A stretch of DNA of 64,000 nucleotides from CAZDUS01 sp964508705 (GTDB taxonomy: Bacteria; Verrucomicrobiota; Kiritimatiellia; CAIKKV01; CAITUY01), in NCBI GenBank assembly GCA_964508705.1, contig CAZDUS010000002.1, positions 1-64,000 of the forward strand, read 5' to 3'. This document shows, piece after piece, positions 1 through 8,450 of this stretch; the first letter of the stretch is position 1; each line of letters opens with the position of its first letter. Below the pieces are notes generated by a model. That model was not told the origin of the DNA, did no database searches, and saw only the letters and a program-made list of their open reading frames with translations. The translations under genes were made by a program, and so were the position numbers.

Positions 1-66
1 TGGCCGTTGCTTCGCGCGTTGACGCATCGGGAGAGGGATGAGAGCGAGGGGATATAAGAGGGGGGG

Positions 67-903
67 TTATCGTTGGAATTCTTTCGGGTCTAGCGGCTGA
101 ATGTTAAAGTTGGGTTTCCAGTTTGGGGAGTTGCCGTAGAATGCCATGGCATTGTCGCGGACTATGTGTTGAATGTGTGCTTGTGCCACACCGTCGGCTT
201 GGAGTTGTTTTACCACCTTGATCAGGCTGAGGGGGTCGGAGACGCCCCAGTCGGCGGAACCATTGACGATCATGCGGTTGCTTCCGTATTGGCGGATGAT
301 GCCTGAAACACGCTCGGGGGAGAGTTTGGAGATGGGGTAGACCGTCATTCCGCAGTAACAGCCGGAGTCGAGGGAAAGGGCGATGGTTTCCTCGGTGTTG
401 TGATCGATGATGATGCGGTTGGGGTCCATGGCTTCGTCGCGAAGGATGGCGATGGTTCGTTGAGTGCCGCGGAGTTTGTCGATGTGGGGCAGGTGGATGA
501 TGACAGGCATCTGGCGGGTCTTGGCGATGCGCAGTTGGGCGATGAAGGCTTTTTCCTCGTTAGGCGTGATGTTGTTGAATCCGATTTCGCCGAGGGCCAC
601 ACAGCGCGGATGATCGAGGTAGGTTGGCAGGCCGGAGATGACCTCGTTGGCGAGGCCGTGGTCTTCCGCTTCCTTGGGGTTGAGGGAAACGGCGGCGAAG
701 TGATCGATGCCGAAGCGGCGGGCACGGACGGTTTCGAATTCGAGGATGAGATTGAAGTAATCGAAGAAGGTTCCGGCGTAGCGGCGATTGGCGCCCAGCC
801 AGAAGGATGGTTCAACGCAAGCCCGGATTCCGGCATTGTACATGGCTTGATAGTCATCGGTGGTGCGGGAATACATGTGGATGTGTGGCTCGATGATCTG
901 CAT
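67..903 (-). CDS. eboB: TatD-family metal-dependent hydrolase, EboB-like
   Basis: A 278-residue TIM-barrel metal hydrolase. Visible are the N-terminal metal motif HIHMYSR (residues about 7-13), GEIGFNN, the IIHLPHIDK strand, the IIDHNTEE strand and the late SADWGVSDP motif, all in the order of TatD/amidohydrolase proteins. The opening 'EPHIHM.SRTTDDYQAM' and the 'VEPSFWLG' segment match my memory of the TatD member of the ebo operon, which in cyanobacteria is linked to moving a scytonemin precursor to the periplasm. The role here is unknown. The start at 903 is chosen over a longer upstream frame because AAAGGA sits just before it and similarity begins exactly there. The gene ends 66 bases from the window edge, so other ebo genes could lie beyond. 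Family call confident, ebo assignment moderate. Confidence 0.8.
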   Translation of the reverse strand: MQIIEPHIHMYSRTTDDYQAMYNAGIRACVEPSFWLGANRRYAGTFFDYFNLILEFETVRARRFGIDHFAAVSLNPKEAEDHGLANEVISGLPTYLDHPRCVALGEIGFNNITPNEEKAFIAQLRIAKTRQMPVIIHLPHIDKLRGTQRTIAILRDEAMDPNRIIIDHNTEETIALSLDSGCYCGMTVYPISKLSPERVSGIIRQYGSNRMIVNGSADWGVSDPLSLIKVVKQLQADGVAQAHIQHIVRDNAMAFYGNSPNWKPNFNIQPLDPKEFQR

Positions 904-917
904 GAATGGTCCTTTGC

Positions 918-1538
918 TTAATTGGGAATGGTAATACGGAAGAAGGTTGGAGAGGAGGGGAAGGGTGGCGGGATCACGATGGTGTTGGTTGGCGGGGTGC
1001 GGTCCTGAATGTTGGTGATGGATAGCCAGTTGGTGGACATGAGGTTGGTGGATGCCCAGATGATGTAGGGAGGGGGAGGCTGAATGAGGCTGTCGGCGCT
1101 TAGCCATTTCAGATGAGGATTGCCATTGGTTCTGGAGAGGTTGGTAAAGCGGAGACCGAGCTCGGTTAATGAGCGGTGTGTAGGGATGGCCTTCCATGAA
1201 AGACTTAGGGAGGCCCCTTCGGGGGCGACAATCAGGCGGCGGATGACGGGCAATTCTGGTTTTCCGATTTCGGAAGTGTGGCCGGAGTCCGGTACGGACA
1301 GACGACCGTGTATGCCGTTATTGTTGGATACATCGGTGGCTTCCAGGCCGGGGATTGAAAAGACGATGTTCAGGGAATTTGCGGTGGTGGATTTGCGCGT
1401 GACTGAGGCTGGAGCGGGGTTCCCTTTGGATAGAGCCACCCACGAGGTCGAGGAGGGTTGTGACGCTTGAGCGGTAATGGCCGCCGAGAGGACGAAAAAT
1501 AGCGCACCAAGGCGTACATTCGCAGAGCGAATGGCCAA
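918..1538 (-). CDS. Secreted protein with gingipain-type (C25) propeptide-like region but no protease
   Basis: About 206 residues. A signal peptide opens the protein (basic start, then a hydrophobic stretch ending ITAQA). The middle contains a 'GKPELPVIRRLIVAPEGA' segment typical of the propeptide of C25 (gingipain-like) cysteine peptidases. The end is 'YIIWASTNL..TNWLSITN..., PSSPTFFRITIPN', a small beta module often found at the C terminus of secreted Verrucomicrobia-type proteins. No catalytic domain separates the two, so this looks like a propeptide joined directly to a tail module, perhaps after an internal deletion. The TTG at 1538 is preferred because GGGGGA precedes it and it starts the signal peptide cleanly. 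The in-frame ATG at 1595 lies inside an extended -10 box. It ends 14 bases before the TatD gene, so the two are probably co-transcribed. Confidence 0.6.
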   Translation of the reverse strand: MAIRSANVRLGALFFVLSAAITAQASQPSSTSWVALSKGNPAPASVTRKSTTANSLNIVFSIPGLEATDVSNNNGIHGRLSVPDSGHTSEIGKPELPVIRRLIVAPEGASLSLSWKAIPTHRSLTELGLRFTNLSRTNGNPHLKWLSADSLIQPPPPYIIWASTNLMSTNWLSITNIQDRTPPTNTIVIPPPFPSSPTFFRITIPN

Positions 1539-1593
1539 GTTGAGGGTCCCCCTGTTAAAGCACCTTTGCCGCACCGGTGTCATTTCGTGTCTC

Positions 1594-1625
1594 ATTATAA
1601 CATAAGGAGTGAAGGGATTCCATTT
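1594..1625 (-). promoter_or_regulatory. Extended -10 promoter for the leftward genes
   Basis: Read leftward, TATAAT occupies 1599-1594 and is preceded by TGT (1602-1600), giving an extended -10. A weak -35 (TGGAAT) lies 17 bases upstream. It faces the rightward promoter at 1642-1669, so the two share one intergenic region. It implies that the annotated frame cannot begin at the ATG at 1595, which overlaps the -10 itself. Confidence 0.5.
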
Positions 1626-1641
1626 TTTGATGTGGTGTGTC

Positions 1642-1669
1642 TTGACGTGGCTGGTTTCGGCTTCATAAT
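1642..1669 (+). promoter_or_regulatory. Sigma-70-like promoter for the ABC exporter operon
   Basis: TTGACG at 1642-1647 and CATAAT at 1664-1669 are separated by 16 bases. Each matches five of six consensus positions. Transcription would start near 1676, about 30 bases before the ATP-binding protein start. Confidence 0.55.
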
Positions 1670-1705
1670 GCGGGGATTCATAGTGGCAATGGCGTGGAAG
1701 GCTTT

Positions 1706-2434
1706 ATGGTAATTGATATCTCGCATGTAACTCAACGATTCGGGGCGACTACGGCCCTTGATGACGTTTCACTACAAGTGAAACATGGTGAGGTTGTTGC
1801 CTTGGTGGGGCCGAGCGGGGCAGGCAAATCGACCCTGTTGCGCCTTATGACTTCCTATATTTTTCCAACGGCGGGCACGGTCCAGATTGGCGGGGTGGAT
1901 ACTCAGGAGGATTCGATCAGGGTTCGCAGAATGATCGGGTATTTACCGGAGCGAGACGCGGTTTATCCTGAAATGCGGGTGATGGAGTATTTGTCGTTCC
2001 GGGCGAGATTGAAGGGATTGACGGGACGGGCTCGGCAAAAGAAGTTGCGAGAACTGGTGCAGAGGTGCGGATTGGGGGGGGTGGAGCGCGCTTTGATGGG
2101 ATCCCTGTCCAAGGGTGAGACGAGGCGGGTATTGTTGGCGGATAGCTTGGCGGGGCATCCCTTGGTTTTATTATTGGATGAGCCAACGTTGGGACTTGAT
2201 CCGATGAACGCGGAACGGATCCAGTCGTTTTTTGTGGCGCCAAAGGATGAGGGCGCGGTGGTGTTCTCGACGCATGACTGGCGCGAGGCGGAGACACTGG
2301 CGACACGGGTGGCGGTGTTGAATGCCGGGCGGTTGGTGGCCTTTGAGAGTCCTGCCAAGATGATGGCGGATAGCGGGACTTCGGATCTTCGCGGGGCTGT
2401 CATGAAGCTTGTTGGGAAACGGGGGGAAACATGA
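1706..2434 (+). CDS. ABC transporter ATP-binding protein, GldA-like
   Basis: The 242-residue nucleotide-binding subunit of an ABC exporter. Walker A is GPSGAGKST (residues 35-43), the signature is LSKGE, Walker B is LVLLLDEPTLGLDP, and the H-loop is STHD. LSKG in place of LSGG is the form seen in GldA and related ATPases, and the next two genes are the usual partners of that family. The ATG at 1706 follows GGAAGG; a GTG at 1694 is the alternative. The last codons overlap the start of the permease gene (ATGA), so translation is probably coupled. Related exporters serve gliding in Bacteroidetes but also occur in non-gliding PVC bacteria. The substrate cannot be read from the sequence. Confidence 0.85.
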   Translation: MVIDISHVTQRFGATTALDDVSLQVKHGEVVALVGPSGAGKSTLLRLMTSYIFPTAGTVQIGGVDTQEDSIRVRRMIGYLPERDAVYPEMRVMEYLSFRARLKGLTGRARQKKLRELVQRCGLGGVERALMGSLSKGETRRVLLADSLAGHPLVLLLDEPTLGLDPMNAERIQSFFVAPKDEGAVVFSTHDWREAETLATRVAVLNAGRLVAFESPAKMMADSGTSDLRGAVMKLVGKRGET

Positions 2435-4671
2435 GTACGGCGCATCCGCTATGGCGGCGGGAGATGAGGGCGTGGCTGTTGTCGCCGAGTCATTATTTGA
2501 TGGGGGCGGCATTTTTGTTCCTGACAGGGGTGGGGTTCTGGGTCAGCGTGTTGACGATGCCCGGGCGTGGGTTGTTGATGTCGGAGGTTACTTTTGGTGG
2601 CATTTTGTTCTGGATGGCGGTGGTGGCCACGGCGTCGATTTGCTCGGTGCGTCCGATGGGCGAGGAGCAGGAGCGAGGTACGCTGGAGCTTCTGTTGACG
2701 GCGCCTGTTGAAGAAGTGGACATCATTCTTATCAAATTCGGGACGACGGTGATGTGGCTGACGGCGTTATGTGTGCCTGCGGTTTCCTATCCCTGGTTGT
2801 TGAGTTTTCTGGCGGGGCCACCGGGCGGGATGGATGTTGGGGCCTGGGCGGCGGGAGTGTTGATCTTGTTACTGGTGATCGGGCTGGTGACGGCGACAGG
2901 TTTGTTGTTTTCGCAGGTGTTGAGGCGGCAGTCGGCTGCGGCGGTGGCGACCTTTGTTGTGACAGGCATGGTGGTGTTCCGCGGGGCATTGCGGAGCTGG
3001 ATCGGGACAGGGGGGGCGGATTCGAGCGATGGATTCGCCTTGGTGGGTTCGCATGTGGCGTCGTTTGCGGCGGGACTGGTGGATAGTCGCGCGATCATTT
3101 TCTATCTGGTGACGATAGTGGCGTTGTTGTTCCTTAATGTCCGAATACTCCAGTTGGCGCGCTGTCGGCGGCCATCGGGTGTCATGAACTTGATCGTGGC
3201 ATCGATGTTGACGGTGGTGTTGGTTCTGATGGTGAATTATGTGTCAATACAGCATGGGGTAAAGTGGGATTGGACGAGTGGTGGCAGTGGGTTGCTGTCA
3301 GGAAAGACGGTGGAGGTGTTAAGGGGCCTCAAGACGCAGGGGACGGTGACGCTGATGGCGCGAGCGGGGGACCCCTTGGTGCCAGCGGCGCGGCGGTTGT
3401 TGACCCAATATGAGCAAGCCTCGTCGGCGTTGACGATTCATTATGTGGATCCGGATGTGGAGATTGGGCGGACGCGTGATTTGGTGAGGCAGTATTCCAT
3501 CCGGGAGAGTGGGGCGCTTATTGTGGAGTTCGGGCAACGCAAGAGGGTGTTGTATTTGAGTGGGTTCCTGCCGAAGTCCCGATCGGTCAAGGGGCGGCAA
3601 CCGCGCGGCGGGATATTCCTTGGGGCGATGGAGCAGGGGTTAACGTCGGCTATTCACGGGTTGGCGCGCGAAACGGTGCCAGTGGTTTACTTCCTTGGCG
3701 GGCATGGGGAGAGGAACCCGGATGATTATGGAGATTTTGTCGGGTACTCGGAGATTGCCGGAGCTTTGAGGGATAGTCCGGCGGAAGTGAGATCCTTGAC
3801 ACTGGAAGCGCCGGGTGGGGTCTCGAATGATTGTTCGTTGCTGGTGATCGCCGGTCCGGTGCGGTCATTCACGCCGTGGGAGGTTGGAAGGATTCGGGAT
3901 TATCTGGCACTGGGTGGGCGGTTGATGGTGATGATTGACGCGGGAGTTGAGACGGGTTTGGAGTCGTTGCTTGAAGAGTGGGGTGTCAAGGTGGGTGGTG
4001 GATTTGTTGTGGACCAGAGGGGTGGTGTTGTGGTGCCGCTTGATAAGGGGAGGGCGGCGACGGGAATGGGAGAGGTGTTGTTGACGACGTATGGGTTGCA
4101 TCCTGTGACGCGAGGAATGGGCGTATTGGTCAGCACCTTGACAATGCCGCGACCGGTGGAGCCGGGCGATGGAGCGGCGTCGGCGCGGATTACGGATCAG
4201 ATCGACAGGCCGCAAGCAGTACGGTTGGCGTTGACCTCGAGGAAGAGTTGGATGGAGACGGATACGGAGAGACAGCCGCCGCAGTATAACGAAGGATACG
4301 ACAGGCAGGGGCCCCTGAGCGTGGCGGTGGCGGTGGAAAAGGCCGGGCGCTCGGCGATCAAGATGGATATTCGTCCGGTGCGACTGGTGGTGATTGGCGA
4401 TTCGCAGTTTGCGGCGAACCGATGTTTGACGGGCGGGAACCGATTGTTATTCATGAATGCGGCCGGCTGGCTGTTGGAGCGATCGACGGGGGATAACGTC
4501 AGTTCGGTGGTGGGGATGTTTGATCTGAAGCTGAGTCCCGAGAGTCGATGGCCGGCGTTTCTTCTGATTGCGACGATGTGGCCCGTGGTGATGTTGAGCC
4601 TGGCGGTTTTGATTGGGCTGGCGCGTCGTGATGCCCGTAGCCGCAGACCAAGGGAAGGGGTGGCGGCATGA
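2431..4671 (+). CDS. ABC-2 permease fused to a GldG-like extracytoplasmic domain
   Basis: A 746-residue fusion corresponding to GldF plus GldG. The first roughly 270 residues form an ABC-2 permease with about six membrane segments, containing the RPMGEEQERGTLELLLTAPV cytoplasmic loop typical of these permeases. From about residue 275 to 700 comes the soluble GldG/ABC-auxiliary region, including 'VVYFLGGHGERNPDD' and a Rossmann-like stretch ending 'LVVIGDSQFAANR'. A last membrane helix lies near 710-735. It pairs with the upstream ATPase and the downstream DUF4340 protein through 4-base overlaps on both sides. The fusion order is clear; the transported substrate is unknown. Confidence 0.85.
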   Translation: MSTAHPLWRREMRAWLLSPSHYLMGAAFLFLTGVGFWVSVLTMPGRGLLMSEVTFGGILFWMAVVATASICSVRPMGEEQERGTLELLLTAPVEEVDIILIKFGTTVMWLTALCVPAVSYPWLLSFLAGPPGGMDVGAWAAGVLILLLVIGLVTATGLLFSQVLRRQSAAAVATFVVTGMVVFRGALRSWIGTGGADSSDGFALVGSHVASFAAGLVDSRAIIFYLVTIVALLFLNVRILQLARCRRPSGVMNLIVASMLTVVLVLMVNYVSIQHGVKWDWTSGGSGLLSGKTVEVLRGLKTQGTVTLMARAGDPLVPAARRLLTQYEQASSALTIHYVDPDVEIGRTRDLVRQYSIRESGALIVEFGQRKRVLYLSGFLPKSRSVKGRQPRGGIFLGAMEQGLTSAIHGLARETVPVVYFLGGHGERNPDDYGDFVGYSEIAGALRDSPAEVRSLTLEAPGGVSNDCSLLVIAGPVRSFTPWEVGRIRDYLALGGRLMVMIDAGVETGLESLLEEWGVKVGGGFVVDQRGGVVVPLDKGRAATGMGEVLLTTYGLHPVTRGMGVLVSTLTMPRPVEPGDGAASARITDQIDRPQAVRLALTSRKSWMETDTERQPPQYNEGYDRQGPLSVAVAVEKAGRSAIKMDIRPVRLVVIGDSQFAANRCLTGGNRLLFMNAAGWLLERSTGDNVSSVVGMFDLKLSPESRWPAFLLIATMWPVVMLSLAVLIGLARRDARSRRPREGVAA

Positions 4672-6512
4672 CGTGGAGACCTGTTAGATGGTTGTTGGTG
4701 GCGATTGCGTTTCTGGGGCTGTTTATTGTTGTCTTTGAGCGTCGCATGCCCAGCGAAGGGCTGGCGGTGTTGAAAGAGGAACCGTTGTTGCCTATAGACG
4801 TGGAAGCGATAACCCGGTTGAGTGTGGTGACGCGCGATTTCAAGGCGGACTGTGTGGCTCGGAACGGCAAGTGGCGTCTGGTGCGGCCTGTGGAAACACG
4901 TGCCGATGCGGCGGCGGTGACGCGAATTCTGGAGGCGCTGAATCGGACGGTTCAGGAAGAGGTCATCAATGTGGAGCGGCAGACGCAGAGAGGTCTATCG
5001 TTGGCGAGTTTTGGATTGGATGTGCCGAGGGCGAGGCTGTTTGTTGGTACGGAGCAACATCAGGATGAGGTGGTGATTGGTGGCGAAGTGCCACTGACGA
5101 AGCAGGTGTATGTGATGCTCGGGGCGTCGCCGGATGTTGTGGCGGCGAGTGGTGATATTGAGGGGGCGATTCCCTTGAGTCTTGATGGGTTGCGGGACCG
5201 GGCAGTGATACCGGCGGCCTTTAAGCGGATATCCCGGATGGAGATCAAGCATGCCGAGGGGTTTGTGCAGTTGGTGTTCCGCGGAGGGGAGTGGAGAATT
5301 CAGCAACCACAGGAGGGACGTGCGGACGGGGCGGCCGTGGAGCGGTTGATTGGGGATTTGCGGCAGTTATCCATGGAGTCATTTGGAGGGGAGTCGCTGG
5401 TTTCCGATCCTGTGTCGTACGGGTTTGGTCAGGACGAGGCGGTTTTACAGGTTTCGGTATGGCAGGAGGGCAGTCAGGAGCCGATCGAGTTGGTGGTGGG
5501 TAAGGATAAGCAGGATAAACCGGATTTGGTTTACGCGAGGGTGAGTGACATGGGGGCGATAGGTCTTCTCAGGAAAGAGTTGATTGCGCCATTGATGGTT
5601 GGGGTTGAATCGCTAGATGACCGTCGGTTGTGTGATGCCATTCCTTCGGAGGTGGTGTCCGTGGTGTTGCGCGATGGGGAAACGAAGTTGGTCATGGAAC
5701 GGCAGGATGGGGGTGGGTGGGTGATTACGGATCCTTTCCGGCGGCGTGCGGATGCGGTCGCAGTGGGTGGATTATTGAGGAGGTTGTGCAATATTCAAGC
5801 GGAGCCTGTTACAGGGCTGGCGGCCACCAATGTGATGTTGCAGATGAATACGGCAGTGACGTGGCGGGTGGAATTATCGACAGTGCCGGTTTCCAACAAG
5901 GTTACGACAGGGATGTCGACAGAGGTGACGCCGGGTGGGGCATGGACATATCTGGTGGCCACGAACGCAGGCGACGGATCGTGTGTGGTGTATCATGAGG
6001 AGGCGCATCAGGTATTGCGGATAAGGCTGAGTGATTTTCCGGGCATAGCGGCGGGTGGTGAAGTTATGCCGGTTGTGAACGCGTTGCAGTACATGGACCG
6101 GAAACTATTGGATTTGGATTCATCCAAGGTGCGTCGGTTGACCTTGATGTATGATGGTGTGGAGGAAAGTGTTGTACGAGATGCACAGGGGCGATGGGCG
6201 GCGGATTCACCTCCGGAGGCAAAGGTGTCGGATGAGGGGGTGACAAGTGTGTTGCAGGGTGCTAGCGAGTTGAGGGCGGAGCGAGTGGAGTCAGCCTTGG
6301 TGACGAACCTGGCGTTTTATGGGTTGGGTGAGAAGGCGACACGGTTGACGATCGGGCTTTCGGGAAGCGGGGGGATCCAGAAGACTGTGGTTCTCGGAGC
6401 GACGACTGTTGACGGTAACGTGTATGCGGCGCTTCAGGGACAGGATGTGGTTTTTGTGTTGCGGAAGGACATGGCGGCGGCATTGATGCGAAGACTTGTC
6501 GTTGGACAATGA
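4668..6512 (+). CDS. DUF4340 domain protein
   Basis: A 614-residue protein with one N-terminal membrane anchor (residues about 6-24) and a long extracytoplasmic part built of repeated beta-rich units. Each unit has the 'R.....W.L..P....AD...V..LL..L' signature of DUF4340; three or four such units can be seen (for example near residues 65-95, 200-235 and 345-375). DUF4340 proteins commonly follow GldA/GldFG-like genes, and the start here overlaps the permease stop (ATGA). It is most likely a periplasm-facing accessory of the exporter. Biochemical role unknown. Confidence 0.8.
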   Translation: MTWRPVRWLLVAIAFLGLFIVVFERRMPSEGLAVLKEEPLLPIDVEAITRLSVVTRDFKADCVARNGKWRLVRPVETRADAAAVTRILEALNRTVQEEVINVERQTQRGLSLASFGLDVPRARLFVGTEQHQDEVVIGGEVPLTKQVYVMLGASPDVVAASGDIEGAIPLSLDGLRDRAVIPAAFKRISRMEIKHAEGFVQLVFRGGEWRIQQPQEGRADGAAVERLIGDLRQLSMESFGGESLVSDPVSYGFGQDEAVLQVSVWQEGSQEPIELVVGKDKQDKPDLVYARVSDMGAIGLLRKELIAPLMVGVESLDDRRLCDAIPSEVVSVVLRDGETKLVMERQDGGGWVITDPFRRRADAVAVGGLLRRLCNIQAEPVTGLAATNVMLQMNTAVTWRVELSTVPVSNKVTTGMSTEVTPGGAWTYLVATNAGDGSCVVYHEEAHQVLRIRLSDFPGIAAGGEVMPVVNALQYMDRKLLDLDSSKVRRLTLMYDGVEESVVRDAQGRWAADSPPEAKVSDEGVTSVLQGASELRAERVESALVTNLAFYGLGEKATRLTIGLSGSGGIQKTVVLGATTVDGNVYAALQGQDVVFVLRKDMAAALMRRLVVGQ

Positions 6513-6584
6513 CGGGGAAGGGTGAGTGACCGAGGGCGTTGGTAGTGGTGTGTAAAATGACAAGTGGCGAGCGAAGAGTGAGAC

Positions 6585-8450
6585 GTGATAAATCAGCATG
6601 AGAAACTTTATTCAGGCAGGCGCGGCAACGTCAGGCGTGGCGTTTTGTTTGTGCTTGTCGTTGTGCCGCTGATCCTGTTGTGGATGGCATGGGTTGGGAT
6701 CCCGAGTTTCCTGACAGAGCGTCTACTGGCCGCTGTCAATAAGGGGGATTGGTATTGTGAGGTTTCGCATCTAACCCTGCATCTGCGGGGCGGAATCACG
6801 GCGCACCAATTGCGCGTCTACCCAAAGGGTGTTGCGGGTCCACCCTGTTTTCAAGCTGAACGTGTCGGTGTGCGTTTTGTTTTGCTCGAGAAGGGGCTTG
6901 GATGGGGGTCGAGGATCAAGGAGGTGGCGGTTATAGGGGGGGTGGTTCGTCCATATCAGCGACAGGGGGGCGACAAGAAAGGGGGAGGAGAGAGTGCGGC
7001 GATTGATGTCAGGGTGCAGCTTGCGAATGTTGATCTGATGGGGGTGGCCATCCGGCGTGGTCATGCCAGAATTAAATTAGATCCGGAGGCTATTGCTTTC
7101 TCGGATATGGATTTCTTGGTCGGTGATGAACTAAATTCGGGGACCGTCCAAGGCGAGGTGGTTATGCTGAACGCCGGTGGTGTTCGCGGGCGACTAGTGA
7201 CCCGTGTGGACCCGCGTGCGGTACAGCCGTTTCTGGAATCGGTGGGGTTAAGTTTGTCCGCTGTGTTTGATCGATTTTCATTTCATGGCGAGCCGCCTGC
7301 GTTGGAGGTGAAATTTGAGACTCCGACCGTCAATCACAGTCTGGGTGTCACGGAAGGGATTTTTCAGGCGTCTGGATTCGCATATAGGGGGGCCGCCATT
7401 GGGTTTGCCAATGTTACTTGGAAGTATGAACGTGGAGGTGGGGTCAGTCGATTGATGCTCAATCCCGTGGTGGTTGTGATATCGGGGCGATCAGTGACTG
7501 GTGGGGTGACGGTTGATATGGCGCAGGGAAGTGTGGGAGGGGAAGCGGTGTCGACTATTGAGTTGCCGACGTTGGCGCGGATTATTGAACTGCCCCCGGG
7601 GTGGCTGTCGGAGTCGTGGGTGTTTGGGGAGCGGGGGCGGATTTACGGGAAGGGAGTTTTTTCATACAGGGACAGGGCCTTGACGTCCTTGGAATTGTCG
7701 GCGGATGGAGATCAGCTGAGGTTTAGGCGGTTTAACGTAAGCGACATTACCGCCCGATGTTTGATGAGGGGAGTAACGAATGATTTGGTGGATGTCCGGG
7801 GGCGAGTGGCGGGCGGTACATTCACGGCGGCTGTAACGTTTGTTCCGGATGATGTGGAGACTAATCTCGTCCGGTATGCGGTTAAGGGTGAGGTATTGCA
7901 TGCGGATTTTCATGAGCTGTTGGATATGGTGAACGCTGTGACGTCGACGGGGATTCAGGGGAAGGTGTATGGGAATATGGAGCTGACGGGGCTTATCGGA
8001 GGATCGTCGACGGGGTTGGTTGGACGGGGTGAGTTGAATATCCGGCAGGGATACCTGTTCACGATTCCTCTGTTTGGAGGACTCACTGAAGTTTTGAAGT
8101 CGAGATTCTCCGGAGTGGATTTTTTGGTTTCACAGAGGGAAGCCAGGGCGTCGTTTGATATCAAACAGGGGAGGGTGAGGACCAAGGATGCCCGGATTGA
8201 CGGGGATGTGTTCGCCATCGGGGCGGAAGGTGAGTGCGGGTTGGATGGTCGATTATCGTTTGTTGTGCAAGTCAAGCCAGTGACGGAGCGGAAGGTGATC
8301 GGGCCTACGCTGCGAATGCTGACGTATCCAATCAGCAAGCTCATGGAATTGAAGCTGGATGGCACGATAGGCAAGCCTCAATGGAAGTCCACAACGTTGT
8401 CGTGGTCGGAGTGGTTTGGGGGAGATTCGAAGAAGGAGGAGGGGAAGTGA
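6585..8450 (+). CDS. AsmA-like inner-membrane protein
   Basis: 621 residues with an N-terminal transmembrane anchor (about 22-40), followed by a beta-strand-rich periplasmic region. The C-terminal part has 'GELNIRQGYLFTIPLFGGLTEVLKSRFSG....F..' and 'RTKDARIDGDVFAIGAEGECGLDGRLSFVVQVKP', the pattern of AsmA/YhdP-type C-terminal domains. Such proteins are thought to form hydrophobic grooves that carry phospholipid between membranes. The gene is 72 bases after DUF4340 and its stop shares one base with the miaB start. The GTG at 6585 is a tentative start with only a weak ribosome-binding site. Confidence 0.7.
   Translation: MINQHEKLYSGRRGNVRRGVLFVLVVVPLILLWMAWVGIPSFLTERLLAAVNKGDWYCEVSHLTLHLRGGITAHQLRVYPKGVAGPPCFQAERVGVRFVLLEKGLGWGSRIKEVAVIGGVVRPYQRQGGDKKGGGESAAIDVRVQLANVDLMGVAIRRGHARIKLDPEAIAFSDMDFLVGDELNSGTVQGEVVMLNAGGVRGRLVTRVDPRAVQPFLESVGLSLSAVFDRFSFHGEPPALEVKFETPTVNHSLGVTEGIFQASGFAYRGAAIGFANVTWKYERGGGVSRLMLNPVVVVISGRSVTGGVTVDMAQGSVGGEAVSTIELPTLARIIELPPGWLSESWVFGERGRIYGKGVFSYRDRALTSLELSADGDQLRFRRFNVSDITARCLMRGVTNDLVDVRGRVAGGTFTAAVTFVPDDVETNLVRYAVKGEVLHADFHELLDMVNAVTSTGIQGKVYGNMELTGLIGGSSTGLVGRGELNIRQGYLFTIPLFGGLTEVLKSRFSGVDFLVSQREARASFDIKQGRVRTKDARIDGDVFAIGAEGECGLDGRLSFVVQVKPVTERKVIGPTLRMLTYPISKLMELKLDGTIGKPQWKSTTLSWSEWFGGDSKKEEGK

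Noticed and set aside
1..27. Possible start of a further leftward gene (ATG at 27, nine codons to the edge)
   Set aside because: No ribosome-binding site precedes it and nine codons cannot be assigned to any family.
400..921. Open frame on the + strand across the TatD gene
   Set aside because: Antisense shadow; the protein has no recognisable features and the TatD frame is clearly coding.
8234..8449. N-terminal extension of MiaB
   Set aside because: It lies in another frame of the AsmA-like gene. The real start at 8450 has a strong ribosome-binding site and the conserved opening.
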